A stretch of 64,000 nucleotides of DNA from Aureococcus anophagefferens (Eukaryota > Sar > Pelagophyceae > Pelagomonadales > Pelagomonadaceae). The stretch covers positions 207,384 to 271,383 of the forward strand of contig NW_008705572.1 in NCBI RefSeq assembly GCF_000186865.1, given 5' to 3'. Below are positions 50,671 through 60,140 of this stretch, one piece after another. The translations under genes and the position numbers were made by a program. The notes beneath the pieces were generated by a model that was not told the DNA's origin, searched no databases, and saw only the letters and a program-made list of their open reading frames with translations. Each line of letters begins with the position of its first letter. The stretch's first letter is position 1.

Positions 50671-53600
50671 TTCGACTACGGCATCGCCGAGACGGCGTCG
50701 ACGCAGCTCGAGGAGATGCTGGGCGACTCGTGGACGACGGCGCGGGTCCTGCACAACGGGGTCCAGAACGGCCTCGCCTGGGACGCCGACGCCTTCCGCG
50801 ACTACCTCGACCTCAACCCGATGGCGCTGGTCAACGCGACGGCGGGCCCGGCGAACGCGACGAACGGCACGGCCGGCGTCCCGGTCGACGCCTCGGTGCT
50901 CGTCGCGCGGGTGCACGGCACGGCGGGCGCGGAGCGCGGCGACGCGCTCCGGAAGCTCCTCCACGCGCTCGCGAAATTCGCGAGCCGGAGCCAGGCGATG
51001 ATCTTCGTCGGTTTAGGGGACGGGACGCGCGACGCCGGCGTCCGAACGCGCGAGCGTCGCCCTCGTTTTTGGACGACACCGAATTTCGCAGGTTCGTCGG
51101 CTACCACGGCGTCGGCTACCCGGTCCAGTCGGACGTGCCGAGCCTCGAGCGCCACCTCAACGACCTCACGGTCGCCGTCGACCGGTCGAGGAGCGACACC
51201 TACGACAACCTCACGGTCGCGAACTGCACGGCCCCCGCGGGCGCGCCGTGCCCGGCCTGCTGCCGCCAGGTCTGGCACGCGGACCGCGTCGGCGAGGCGA
51301 AGGGGGGCGCGTACGTCGACGCGTTCCCCTACGACTGCCGGCTGAGGCCCTGGTACCAGGGCGCGCTCCGGTCGGGGTGGCCCCTCTGGACGCCGCCCTA
51401 CGTCTTCGCGACGTCGCAGACCATCGGCATGACGGCCGCGATGACGCTCCGCGACTACTACGGCTCGCCCGTCGGCGCGCTGGGCATCGACCGGCGTCCT
51501 GTGGCCGCGACGATTTTCGAGAGGTTTTGGGTGGGAAAGCAAATCGTCACCGTCGTGCTTGGTAGGCATCGACGTGTCCTTCGAGGAGATCTCGCGCTAC
51601 CTCGCGCTCAACGCGGCCGTCTTCGACGAGCGGAACATGACGCTCTTCGTCTTCGACCGGCTCCACGGCGACACGCTCATCGCGTCGAGCAAGGGCAACT
51701 TCGTCGAGGCAGGCGAAGGGCTCCGCCGGCCCGACGCCTGCGGCGACGCCGTCGTCGAGCGGGCCCACGCCGGCGTCCCGTGGCCGGGACGATTTTTTAG
51801 AGATTTCGGGTGGGGGAACCGATGAAAGATCGTTACCGACACGTTTGGCAGGCCTACGCCGCGCTGGGCGACGCGACGCTGCCGTGGCACGGCGACCTCA
51901 CCATCGTCGACCACTTTTTTGTGTACAGCTCGCGCGTCGTCGACCGGCGCGCCGTCGGCATCAACTGGACCATGGTCACGACGTACCGCGTCGGCTGCCT
52001 GCCCGGCACCTACGAGAACGTGAGGGTCGGCTGCGACGACTGCCGCCTCGACACGTGGAGCCGGCCCGAGTCCGCGGCCTGCGACATGTGCGCGCGGACC
52101 TTCTACGACGTCCGCGGGCCCGACGCGGACCGGTCCGCGTGGCCCGCGGTCGGCGACTGCCGCCGGTGCCCGCCCGAGGCGGACTGCGCGTCGCCGGACA
52201 CGCGCCTCGAGGCCCTGCCCCTCCAGCCGGGCTACATGCGCATGGCCGCGGACTCGACGGAATTGTTGCGGTGCCGCGTGCGCGCCGCGTGCCCCGGCGG
52301 CTACTTCGGCGTCGGCGTGAGGTCCTGCGAGCGGGGCTTCGGCGGCGCCTACTGCAGCGAGTGCCGCGCGGGCTACTACGCGGCGCCCGACGGGTCCGCG
52401 TGCCGCAAGTGCGCCGGGGGGCCGCTGTCGCCGGGCACGGTCGCCCTGATCGCCTTCTACGTCCTCGTCGCCTTCGTCGTCGTCGGCCTCCTCTTCGGCA
52501 ACGTGTCCGCCGCGGACGCGGGCGGCCTCGACGACATGAGCCGGCTCAGCCGGCTGCAGAACAAGCTGAGGGCTAAGTGGAAGCTCTGCTTCGTGTCCGT
52601 CCAGATCGCGACGATGACGCCGAACCTGCTCCCGAAATTCCCGGACTACGTCGCGGGCTGGTACGTGGCGCTCGTCGAGGGCCTGGCGGTCTTCAACTTC
52701 GCGCCGCGGTTCCCGGGAGGGTCCTGCGCGGGCTTCGGCCGCGTGACGTTCCACGACGCGCTCGTCGCGACGACGGCGGGGCCCTTCGCGCTCATGGGCT
52801 GCGTCGCGCTCTGGGGCTGCCGGGTCGACGGCTGCGTCCGCGGCGGGCGCGCCTGGGGGTCCGCGCTCAAGGCGTGCCTCCTCGTGCTCTACGTCATCCT
52901 CCCGACGATCTGCTCGACGATCATCGACGCGTTCTACTGCACGGACGGTCTGGACGGCGGCGTCCAGTACTACAAGGCCGACCTCCTCCTGCCCTGCCGG
53001 GGCGACCGGCACGCGCTCGCGACGATCTACGCGGCGGAGTGCATCGCGATCTACGTCGCCGGCATCCCCTGCTGCTTCGTGGTGGCGCTCTGGTACCACC
53101 GGGGGATCCTGGACCCGAAGGTCGACGCGGGCGGCGGCGTCCTGCGCAAGGCGCGGCGCCACGAGCCCCACTACGAGCGGCTCGTGCGGCGGGCGGACGC
53201 CGCGCGGCGAAGGGAGCCCGCGACGCGGAACTTGCAGATTTTGTGGGGGCCCTTCGTGCCGCGGTTCTACTGGTTCGAGGTCCTCGAGCTCGCGCGGCGC
53301 CTCTTCGCGACGTCCTTCGTGAAGATTCTGACGTATCGCCCCGCGCTGCGCCTGCTCCTGAGCCTCCTCTCGGCGCTCGCGTTCCTGAAGGCGCAGATCA
53401 AGGCCGAGCCCTTCGTCGAGGCCGCGGACAACGTCTTGGCGGAGACGCTCCTCTGGATCATCATCCTCAACTACCTGGCCCTGCTCTGCGTCGTCTGCAG
53501 CATCGTGTCCAGCGACGCCGCGCTCTCGGCCGTGCTCACGTGCCTCCTCCTGCTCGTCTTCGGCGTGACGGTCGTGCTCGTCTTCCGCGACGTCGACCGC

Positions 53601-53804
53601 GAGCGCAAGGCCGTCTCGGAGCTCGTCAGCGACGCGTCGTCCCTCATGCTGCGCCGCCCGTCGTTCCTCAGCCCCAAGAAGGCCGACGACGCCGCCGCGG
53701 CGGAGGACGCGCCGCGGCCGCCGCGCGACGTCGACCTCACGCGCGTCGACTACGAGGCCGAGGAGTCCGGTGATGGGGACCGTGCCCGTCACACCATTCT
53801 CTAG
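50542..53804 (+). CDS. Receptor-like protein: Cache sensor, Cys-rich repeats, ~8 membrane helices
   Basis: Four exons (50542-51026, 51092-51483, 51566-51762, 51852-53804) give 1,008 residues. After a signal peptide, residues ~30-370 look like a double Cache ligand-binding domain: MIFVGLGDGTFVGYHG, LRPWYQGALRSG, PPYVFATSQTIGMT and GALGIDVSFEEISRYL. A Cys-rich region follows (CLPGTYENVRVGCDDC, CRRCPPEADC, CSECRAGYYAAPDGSACRKC, like GCC2/GCC3 modules). Then about eight helices from ~residue 560, and a charged tail. It would sense small molecules outside the cell. All three introns have GC donors, resemble each other (start CGGCGTCC) and restore Cache-family motifs when removed. Confidence 0.82.
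51035..51091 (+). mobile_element. Decayed family C introner, receptor gene intron 1
   Basis: 57 bp starting CCGGCGTCCGAAC and ending AATTTCGCAG. Flanking 8-mers GCGCGACG and GTTCGTCG match at 5 of 8. The intron 51027-51091 has a GC donor and restores GDGTFVGY, a Cache-family motif. Confidence 0.65.
51492..51565 (+). mobile_element. Family C introner, receptor gene intron 2
   Basis: 74 bp, flanked by GCATCGAC at 51484-51491 and 51566-51573 (perfect TSD). It starts CGGCGTCCTGTGGCCGCGAC and ends CTTGGTAG. GC donor from the TSD, AG from the element; splicing gives GALGIDVSF. Confidence 0.9.
51771..51851 (+). mobile_element. Family C introner, receptor gene intron 3
   Basis: 81 bp starting CGGCGTCCCGTGGCCGGGAC, nearly the same as intron 2 for its first ~45 bases. 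Flanks GCCCACGC and GCCTACGC match at 7 of 8. GC donor, AG acceptor (GTTTGGCAG); splicing gives ERAYAALGD in phase 0. Confidence 0.88.
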
Positions 53805-54238
53805 GACTCGTCTTACTTAAAGGGGCCGCGCAGTAATCGCGGCGCGGCGCGCCGTGGGGAAACAGTGGGCGATCCGAGCAATTCTCGGTCCACCTCGGCG
53901 ACGTGTCTTCACGTCGCTATCGTAGTCTCTGGGCAAGCGCCACTTCTCGCCGCGGCGACTCGAGCGGCGCAGGTGCCTGTTCTCATCGCAAACCGGAGAT
54001 AGGACCGCGCAGCTCCGCGAAAACGCGACCCGCGCACGCGGTTCCGCGCGCGCGTTGTGGCGATTTCGCGAGCGGCAACTTGAAGGTAACTAACGAAAAG
54101 GCGGTCCCTGATTGGCGAGGAGGTGGGTGGGTGGGTGCCGGGCCCGCGAGCGAGGAACCCGTCATAAGGTACCGCGGCTTTTATCCCGGGCGCCTCTTGC
54201 GCCGCGCGGTATTACCTCAATGCGTCCGGCGATGCGAC
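53805..54238. other. Intergenic region containing a dispersed repeat
   Basis: 434 bp after the receptor gene. From about 54045 to 54145 it carries a sequence (GTGGCGATTTCGCGA...GCGGCAACTTGAAGG...TGATTGG...GAGGTGGGTGGGTGGG) that recurs in inverted orientation near 59590-59715. No coding sequence is supported. Confidence 0.55.
54045..54145 (+). repeat. Dispersed non-coding repeat, copy 1
   Basis: Shares with the reverse complement of 59595-59715 the blocks TGTGGC-ATT, CGGCAACTTGAAGG, AACTAACGA/AACCAACGA, TGATTGGC and GAGGTGGGTGGGTGGG in the same order. It includes a CCAAT-type element (GATTGG). Confidence 0.7.
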
Positions 54239-54540
54239 TCAGACCGCGTCTCCGACGACCTGCGCCCCCAAGATAATCAAGTCCGACGCGCTAGCGCTTA
54301 CGTTTCGCCAGCTTCGCGAAGCAGGCGCCCGGGCCGGCGTCCGGCGGAAGGCGACGAGGGCCGCGGCGAGGGCCGCCGACGCCGTACCGTTCGCCGAGGA
54401 CGCGACGACCGGCGGCCCGAGGCGCGACCGCCGCGGGTCCTCGAGGTCGTAGCCGAAGTGGGCGTCGACGGCGGCGACGACGCTCCGGCAGGCCGCGAGT
54501 AGGGAGGCGATCTTAGGTCCGAAGACGGGTCCGGGACGTT
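54239..54540 (-). CDS. Coding-like fragment, gene model unresolved
   Basis: On the minus strand from about 54520 to 54310 the frame reads SLLAACRSVVAAVDAHFGYDLEDP, then LGPPVVASSANGTASAALAAALV, with GC3-biased codons typical of real genes. It is preceded by an acceptor-like ACCTAAG and followed by a good GTAAGC donor (54299). Partner exons were not identified. It lies just downstream of the F-box-like gene and could be its alternative 3' part or a separate small gene. Confidence 0.3.
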
Positions 54541-54603
54541 TCGGGTAGGGGTGACTGGAGCTTCTGGGGAGTGGGGGCGCCGCTGCAAGACCGCTTCGGG
54601 GTC

Positions 54604-55243
54604 CTAGACGGCGTCGGGGGCCGGCACCCTCTCGAAGTCGCGGGGCTGGCGCCAAGATTCTTGCTCGTGAACTCGCAAGGCGGCCTGGTTGTAGTGCAGC
54701 GCGGTGATCTTGATGTTCCAGCGCTGGAGGTGGTACGCGATGGCGCGAAAGATGTGCACGGAGGGGTCGGACGCGTGCGCGATGAGCGCCTCGCCGAGGT
54801 GATTCGCTGCGTCCGGCGCCGTGCCAAACCCACTGGCAAACAGCTCACGGAGAACCCCAAGCTTGTGGTGGTTGAGCCTCAGCGCGTCGCATAGCATGTC
54901 GGTTGGCACCTCGAACCTCGAGACGGCCTTGAGCAGGTCGCACACGCCTTTCGAATCGCCGCCGATGACGGCCCTGTCTTAAGGCCACGACCACGGCACG
55001 ACGTTCTCCAAGAACGCTTAAGGGTTGGACACACAGGACGAGGCGCTTGCGCCACGTCTGTCCGTGCGCGAACGACGAACAGACGCAGAGCTCTCGGCAC
55101 AGACTTTCCCAAATTGGCTCCGCGCGGGGCGCGAGCTGAGCAACGAGCGCCAGGGACTCGGTGTTCACCGCCAGGCGTTCGAGCGGGATGAATTCGCCGA
55201 ACAGACCGATGACATCGCCAGGGAGGTAGAAGAGGTGGACCAT
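54604..55243 (-). CDS. F-box-like protein with ankyrin-like C-terminus
   Basis: Two exons (55243-55035 and 54973-54604) give 192 residues. The first ~50 residues (LFYLPGDVIGLFGEFIPLER, then EPIWESLCREL) fit an F-box: LPxDVI...FIPLxxL...W..LC. After a 61-bp GT-AG intron the chain continues AVIGGDSKGVCDLLKAVSRF...NHHKLGVLRELFASGF, which resembles degenerate ankyrin repeats. F-box proteins recruit substrates to SCF ubiquitin ligases; the ankyrin-like part would be the substrate side. Moderate confidence in the family, good confidence in the splice (phase 2, CTG codon rebuilt). Confidence 0.62.
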
Positions 55244-55672
55244 GGTAGAAGTGGGTTGAGTTTTGTCGAGTCGCCTGAAGAAACGATCGCGTGAAATCGA
55301 GCGGCGCGCGCTCGAGCTTTGCTCGCGGGATGCGCCGTCGGCGGCAACGACAGTGGCGGTGGCCAGGCGCCGAGCTCTCCGAGGGCCGCCGAGGGGGGGC
55401 GAATCCCTGCTCGCCCTCCGGGCGCCGCGCGAAATTTTAATCGTGGTCCCTCTCGCTCTCGCTCACGCCCGCGCGAGGCGAGGCGGTGTGTCTCGTGCGA
55501 CGAGTGCGCGCGGCGGGGTTGGGAGTTGACACGCGGCGCGATCGACGTGGACGCGGGTCTGTGCGGGCGCTCGGAAGCAAGGCGAGCGCAGAAGTGGCGA
55601 GTTCGTACGAGCGCCGGCTGTGACGAGGAAAGGCTCGCCGGGGTTCCAGGACCGTCCGAGTAGGCCTCCGAG
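55244..55672. other. Intergenic gap between F-box-like and SfsA-like genes
   Basis: 429 bp with no supported gene. It should hold the F-box gene promoter and the 3' flank of the SfsA-like gene. Confidence 0.4.
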
Positions 55673-56737
55673 TTACGACTTAGGTGTGGTCGGGGCTTTC
55701 CGGCGGGGCCGCTTCTTCTTCGGCGGGGTCGTCGCGTCCGAGTCGGCGAAGTGCGTGGAGAATGTCTCGGGCGCGCGGAAGTGGCCCGACGCGTTCGCCT
55801 CGGGCGCGGCCGCGTCGAAGCAGCCGTCGCGCTTCTTGTTGTGCGCGAAGGGCCCGTTGGCGACGCGCTTCGGCGCGTCGGCGCCGAACGTCCGGTCCCA
55901 GCCCGTGATGGCGCTCGCGCGCTTCCAGGCCCGGTGCATGGCGCCGAGCGCCTCCGGCGGCGGCGGCCCGAGGTCCACGGCGATCTCGTTCTCGACGGTC
56001 GTGCCGCCCGTCGGCGAGTTCGTCGCGCGGAGGCCCCGGAAGGCGACGCCCGCGTCTCGCGCGGCGCGCGCGGCCGCGGCGAAGCCCGGGTCGTGGTAGT
56101 CGCTCGGCCGGATGCCTTTCGTGGCGTCCGCGCGCGACGCCACGATGACGACGGTGCAGCGCGTGTTGGGCTTCGCCGCGAGCTTGGCCAGCTCCCGGCA
56201 GTGGCGCGCCGCGCGCTCCGACACGGAGTCGGGGAAGTAGCCGTAGGACCGCAGGAGGGGCTCGTCGGGGTACGAAGAGTGGCAGTTCTTGACCTCGATC
56301 CAGTGGTCGAAGCCGTCGTCGTCGACGCAGAAGAAGTCGCAGCGGCTCTTCGTCTTCTCGTTCTCGCCGGGGATCGTCTTCTCCGCGACGACGGCCGTCG
56401 CGCCGCGGAAGCCCGCGAGCACGCCGGCCTCGAGGACCGCGGCCATCAACGCGTTCGGCCGCTGCGTGTTCGTCGAGCACACGACGCCGTCGCGCTCGAT
56501 GAGCTCCCAGGTCCACTCCGTCTTCCGCTTCTCCCGCTCCGCCGCCGGCACGCGCCGCGCCCAGACGACGGCGCCGGCCTCGACGAACGCCTCCATGCGG
56601 CCCGGGTTGATGCAGTGGCACGCGACGGTCTGCCCGCCGTCGTCGAGTTTGATGTGGGCCGTGAACCTGTTTTCTCGGTTCACGAAGCGCCCGCGCTGCA
56701 CGTCGCCGACGAACGGCAGCGTGACGGAGCGCAGCAT
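55673..56737 (-). CDS. SfsA-like protein (sugar fermentation stimulation family)
   Basis: 354 residues, single exon from ATG 56737. The bacterial SfsA pattern is clear: GRFVNRENRFTAHIKLDDGG, HCINPGRMEAF, EWTWELIERDGVVCSTNTQR-PN, SRCDFFCVDDDG, WIEVKNCHSS, GYFPDSVSERAARHCREL and VVIVASRADA. The nuclease-like core residues D, E and K (DFF, EVK) are present. Bacterial SfsA was linked to maltose gene regulation and DNA binding; the fold is related to restriction nucleases. The C-terminal ~80 residues are a basic extension (PPKKKRPRRKAPTTPKS) that looks like a nuclear localisation signal. Role in eukaryotes unknown. Confidence 0.85.
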   Translation of the reverse strand: MLRSVTLPFVGDVQRGRFVNRENRFTAHIKLDDGGQTVACHCINPGRMEAFVEAGAVVWARRVPAAEREKRKTEWTWELIERDGVVCSTNTQRPNALMAAVLEAGVLAGFRGATAVVAEKTIPGENEKTKSRCDFFCVDDDGFDHWIEVKNCHSSYPDEPLLRSYGYFPDSVSERAARHCRELAKLAAKPNTRCTVVIVASRADATKGIRPSDYHDPGFAAAARAARDAGVAFRGLRATNSPTGGTTVENEIAVDLGPPPPEALGAMHRAWKRASAITGWDRTFGADAPKRVANGPFAHNKKRDGCFDAAAPEANASGHFRAPETFSTHFADSDATTPPKKKRPRRKAPTTPKS

Positions 56738-56780
56738 GCCGAAGTAGAGCAGCGGGTGGATGGTGGACGGTGCGGCTTTT

Positions 56781-56855
56781 GGCGTTCGGATGGCGCTCTC
56801 TATGCCGCCGCGGTGCGCTTCGCGTTCGGATGGCGCTCTCTATGCCGCCGCTCGC
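56781..56855 (+). repeat. Direct repeat (period 40 bp) upstream of sulfite oxidase
   Basis: GCGTTCGGATGGCGCTCTCT followed by ATGCCGCCGC occurs at 56782 and again at 56822, between the divergent SfsA-like and sulfite oxidase genes. Confidence 0.85.
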
Positions 56856-56936
56856 GCGAGGCCAACTTTTGCCGCAACACGCACTTACTCGGCGATCATT
56901 GCAGTGCTCTCATTGGGTGGTCATCCTCCGATTGCG

Positions 56937-58528
56937 ATGTTCAGTCCATTTTTGCGCAGCAATGCGCTCCGCATGGCAGCCCGCGGCGTCGCCGCGTCGT
57001 TCTCCGCGGGCTACTGCGCCTTTGGCGACGAGCAGGGCGCGCCGGGCGTCGCCGGCGAAGCCTACCCGACCTACAGCCGCGCGGACATCAAGGCGCGGTG
57101 CGGCGGCGCGTCGACGTGGGTGACGTACAAGGACGGCGTCTACGACATCACGGACTTCATCAACGCGCACCCCGGCGGCGCGCAGAAGATCAAGCTCGCC
57201 GCCGGCGGGTCCGTGGAGCCCTTCTGGCGCATCTACCGGCAGCACTTGGAGCAGCAGGCGGGCGTCATGGACCTGCTCGCGCCGATGCGCGTGGGCACGC
57301 TGAGCGCCGAGGACTACGCTTCGGAGACCTGCGCGGCGAAGACCGTGGACGCCGACGACCCCTACGGCGACGAGCCGGAGCGCCACCCGGCGCTCATCGT
57401 CCACGGAGCGACGCCCATGAACGCCGAGTCGCCGCCGGCGCTCCTCGGCGACACCTACCTCACGCCCAACGACCTCTGGTACGTGCGGAACCACCACCCC
57501 GTGCCGCGTCTGAAGGGCGACGCCCACGAGGTGGCGCTGGCGCTGGCGTCGTCCCGGAGCGCGGGGCGTCGCTCGCCGTCGGCGACCTGAAATCCAAGTT
57601 CCCGCGGACGGAGGTCACGGCGACGATGCAGTGCAGCGGCAACCGGCGGGGCCACATGAACCAGTACGGCACGACGTCGGGCACGGCCTGGGGCTGCGGC
57701 GCCGCGAGCACGGCGACGTGGGCCGGCGTGCCGCTCCGGGACCTGGTCGGCGAGACGTTGAATCTAGGCGCCGCGCCGCTCGCGGCGGCCAAAAAACTGG
57801 GCCTGCGCCACGCCATCTTCGAGGCCGCCGACGACATGCAGGCGTCCATCCCCCTCGAGAAGGCGCTCGGCGAGCTCGGCGACGTCTTGGTCGCGTACGA
57901 GATGAACGGCGCGCCGATCCCGCGCGACCACGGCGGGCCGCTCCGCGTCGTCGTGCCGGGCTACGCGGGCGTGCGCAACGTCAAGTGGGTGAAGCGCATC
58001 GTGCTGAGCGCCGACACGGCCGTCGGCGCCTGGGAGCGGGGCATGAACTACAAGGCGATGCCGAGCCACTGGAGGTCGAAGGCGGACCTCAAGGGCGTCG
58101 ACTTCGCCGCGCTCCCGTCGATCCACGAGCTCCCGACGCAGTGCGCCTTCTCCGCGCCGGCGGCGGGCGACGCCGTCGACAGCGACGACGAGTCCTTCGA
58201 GGCCAGGGGCTGGGCGCTCGGGTCCGCGGGCCGCGCGGTGCACCGCGTCGAGGTCTCCGCGGACGGCGGCGCGACGTGGACCGAGGCGTCCCTCGACGCG
58301 GGCACGGACCAGCCCTACGGCCGCGCCTGGGCCTGGACGACCTGGTCCTGCGACCTGCCCATCCCGGCGGGACCGGAGCCCCTCACGCTCCTCGCGCGAG
58401 CCGCGGACCTCGGCGGCGGCGCCATGCCCCGGACGCCCGAGGACGTCTGGAACATCCGCGGCCTCAACAACAACTCCTGGCACACCGTCACCCTCGGGCG
58501 GACCGTGGCCGCGGAAGAGGAAGAGTAA
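56937..58528 (+). CDS. Sulfite oxidase (cytochrome b5 + molybdopterin domains), with a frame break
   Basis: ATG 56937 gives an Arg/Ser/Ala-rich start (MFSPFLRSNALRMAARGVAASF), fitting mitochondrial import. The cytochrome b5 domain has VYDITDFINAHPGG (haem His). The Mo-cofactor domain has YVRNHHPVP, then after the break VTATMQCSGNRRGHM (Mo-ligand Cys), and GIxxWxGVPL-like TATWAGVPLRDLV. The dimerisation domain ends WNIRGLNNNSWH. The enzyme oxidises sulfite to sulfate in the mitochondrial intermembrane space. Between codons for HEVALALASSRSAG and SLAVGDLKSKFP the frame shifts; adding one G to the GGGG run at 57563-57566 would restore it, or a tiny intron is skipped. It may be a sequence error. 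Confidence 0.88.
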
Positions 58529-58767
58529 GGGGTTTTATCAGGGAACTTGAAGGGCAAGGTGTTGTTGTTGCCTCTCCGCCGGCCGCTCTCCGCAGCTGAG
58601 CTGGCTCGTCGCGCGACCCGCTCCTGCGGCACAGCCTTGCAAGCGGCCGCTATACGCTGCTCGACGCGTGGCGCTGAGCTAGTTCGAACGCTCGGCGCAT
58701 CGGTTGCATCGCAAGCCTCTGCTGCAACAGCCGCGCTCCTCGACGCAGTCTTCCCAAACATAACTCG

Positions 58768-59388
58768 ATGCGTCGCGCGCTCGCGCTGCTGGCGCTGCTG
58801 CGAGCCGCCAATGCCGTCTTGGTCGGCGACCGCGTCTCCTACCTCGCCTTCGGCTCGAACATGCATCCCGCCGTGCTGACGCGGAAGCGCGGCGTCGAGC
58901 CCCTGCGTTCGATGCCCGCGGCGGCGGAGGGCTGGCGCCTCGGCTTCTCGCTGCGCGGCGGCGGCCGCGAGCCGTCGTTCGCGTCCGCGGAGCCGGACGG
59001 CCGGCGCACGTTGTACGGCGTGCTCTTCGACCTCGAGCCCCTGGACTGGGCGCGCGTCTGCGCCACCGAGGGCGTGCCCTTCGGCTACCTCGCGGTCCCC
59101 GTGCGCTGCCGGCCGCTCGACGCCGACGGCCGGCCGGATCGGCGCGAACCCGTGGAGATGGCGTGGACCTTGGTCGCGTCGCCGGGGCCCGCGCGCGTCG
59201 CGGACGAGGCCGACGAGCCGAAGCCGTCCGAGAGATACTTGTCCTACCTCCGCGAGGGCGCGCGGCTGAGCGGCCTCCCCGCGCACTGGCGCGACTACCT
59301 CGACGGCCTGTCGCGCGACGCGGCCGCGCCGCTCGCGGTCGACCCCGTCGACGCGGCCTGGGTCGCCGACCGTCTAAAGACGACGTAG
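58768..59388 (+). CDS. Gamma-glutamylcyclotransferase-like (GGCT/AIG2-type) secreted protein
   Basis: 206 residues. The N-terminus MRRALALLALLRAANAVLVG is signal-like. YLAFGSNMHP matches the substrate-binding YxAYGSNM loop. RRTLYGVLFDLEPLDWARVCATEGVPFGY contains the typical GVLF strand and the likely catalytic Glu in ATEGV. Family enzymes form 5-oxoproline from gamma-glutamyl compounds such as glutathione fragments. A signal peptide is unusual for GGCT and suggests ER, vacuole or outside. Single exon. Confidence 0.78.
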   Translation: MRRALALLALLRAANAVLVGDRVSYLAFGSNMHPAVLTRKRGVEPLRSMPAAAEGWRLGFSLRGGGREPSFASAEPDGRRTLYGVLFDLEPLDWARVCATEGVPFGYLAVPVRCRPLDADGRPDRREPVEMAWTLVASPGPARVADEADEPKPSERYLSYLREGARLSGLPAHWRDYLDGLSRDAAAPLAVDPVDAAWVADRLKTT

Positions 59389-60140
59389 TTCGAGTTCATC
59401 GCGCGGAGGGAGCGCCCGGTTGTACAAAGGTAACGAAGCTCCATCACGCCGCTTCATCGCGTCGCGGTTGCATGCGACCGCGCCGTCGACGCGTGCCATT
59501 GGAATAATGGCAACCTGGCTTCGACCCAGGCAACTTGCAGCGAGAGCAGGAGGCTACCTAAAAAACAAAACCCGACGGCACCCCCGGTTCTTGGTGCCGG
59601 CCACCGGCGCCCACCCACCCACCTCCCGGCCAATCAACGAGCTCCTTCGTCGTTGGTTGCCTTCAAGTTGCCGCGTGTCGCGCCGCTGGGCGATCGCTGA
59701 ATTGCCACACCGCGCGCGCCACGTAGCGCCGCGGTTCGACCCGGAGTCGCCGGTGCCGCTGCAGGAGGCGGCCGCCACCGTGCGGCCGCGGGCCCGCCGA
59801 CGAACGCCGGGCGCGGCCTGACTCGACGAGGACACCGCCGTGCTCCATGGCACCTATTCCCGACTCCCGGTGCGACGCGGGACGCTGGACGCGCGCGGCC
59901 TCCACGCGCGCGCGCGCGCGTTACAAGTACCCTTTAAGTACACTTTGGATTTTTGAAACCCGACCTCCGGGCCCACCCACCCACTGGGGGGTGCCGTCGG
60001 ATCTTTTGTCCGTGGTCGACTCTCGGCGAGAGCATCGATTGCTCTCCCAGCTGCTGTCTCCACCAGTGTCGCCGCGCTGCGACAGGACAAAAACGAGCTG
60101 CGCAGAGCATCCACCAGTGTCTCCGCACAACAAAAGCACA
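59389..60140. other. Intergenic region with repeats upstream of the flavoprotein gene
   Basis: 752 bp without a supported gene. It contains the second dispersed repeat (59595-59715, inverted), a CCCACCCACCCA block again at 59970, and a short direct repeat ATCCACCAGTGTC/CTCCACCAGTGTC (60060 and 60110) in the leader. The open frame that extends the flavoprotein upstream has poor codons and is not used. Confidence 0.55.
59595..59715 (-). repeat. Dispersed non-coding repeat, copy 2 (inverted)
   Basis: Reverse complement matches 54045-54145 block by block: TGTGGCAATT, GCGGCAACTTGAAGG, AACCAACGA, TGATTGGC, GAGGTGGGTGGGTGGG. Divergence is moderate with small indels. Confidence 0.7.

Noticed and set aside
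59480..59560. Possible tRNA (AATGGCAACC...GGCTTCGACCC)
   Set aside because: A B-box-like segment is present but no cloverleaf with a matching acceptor stem could be formed.
59731..59765. GGTTCGACCC as a second tRNA B box
   Set aside because: No A box or paired stems at suitable distance; it falls inside GC-rich repeat flank.
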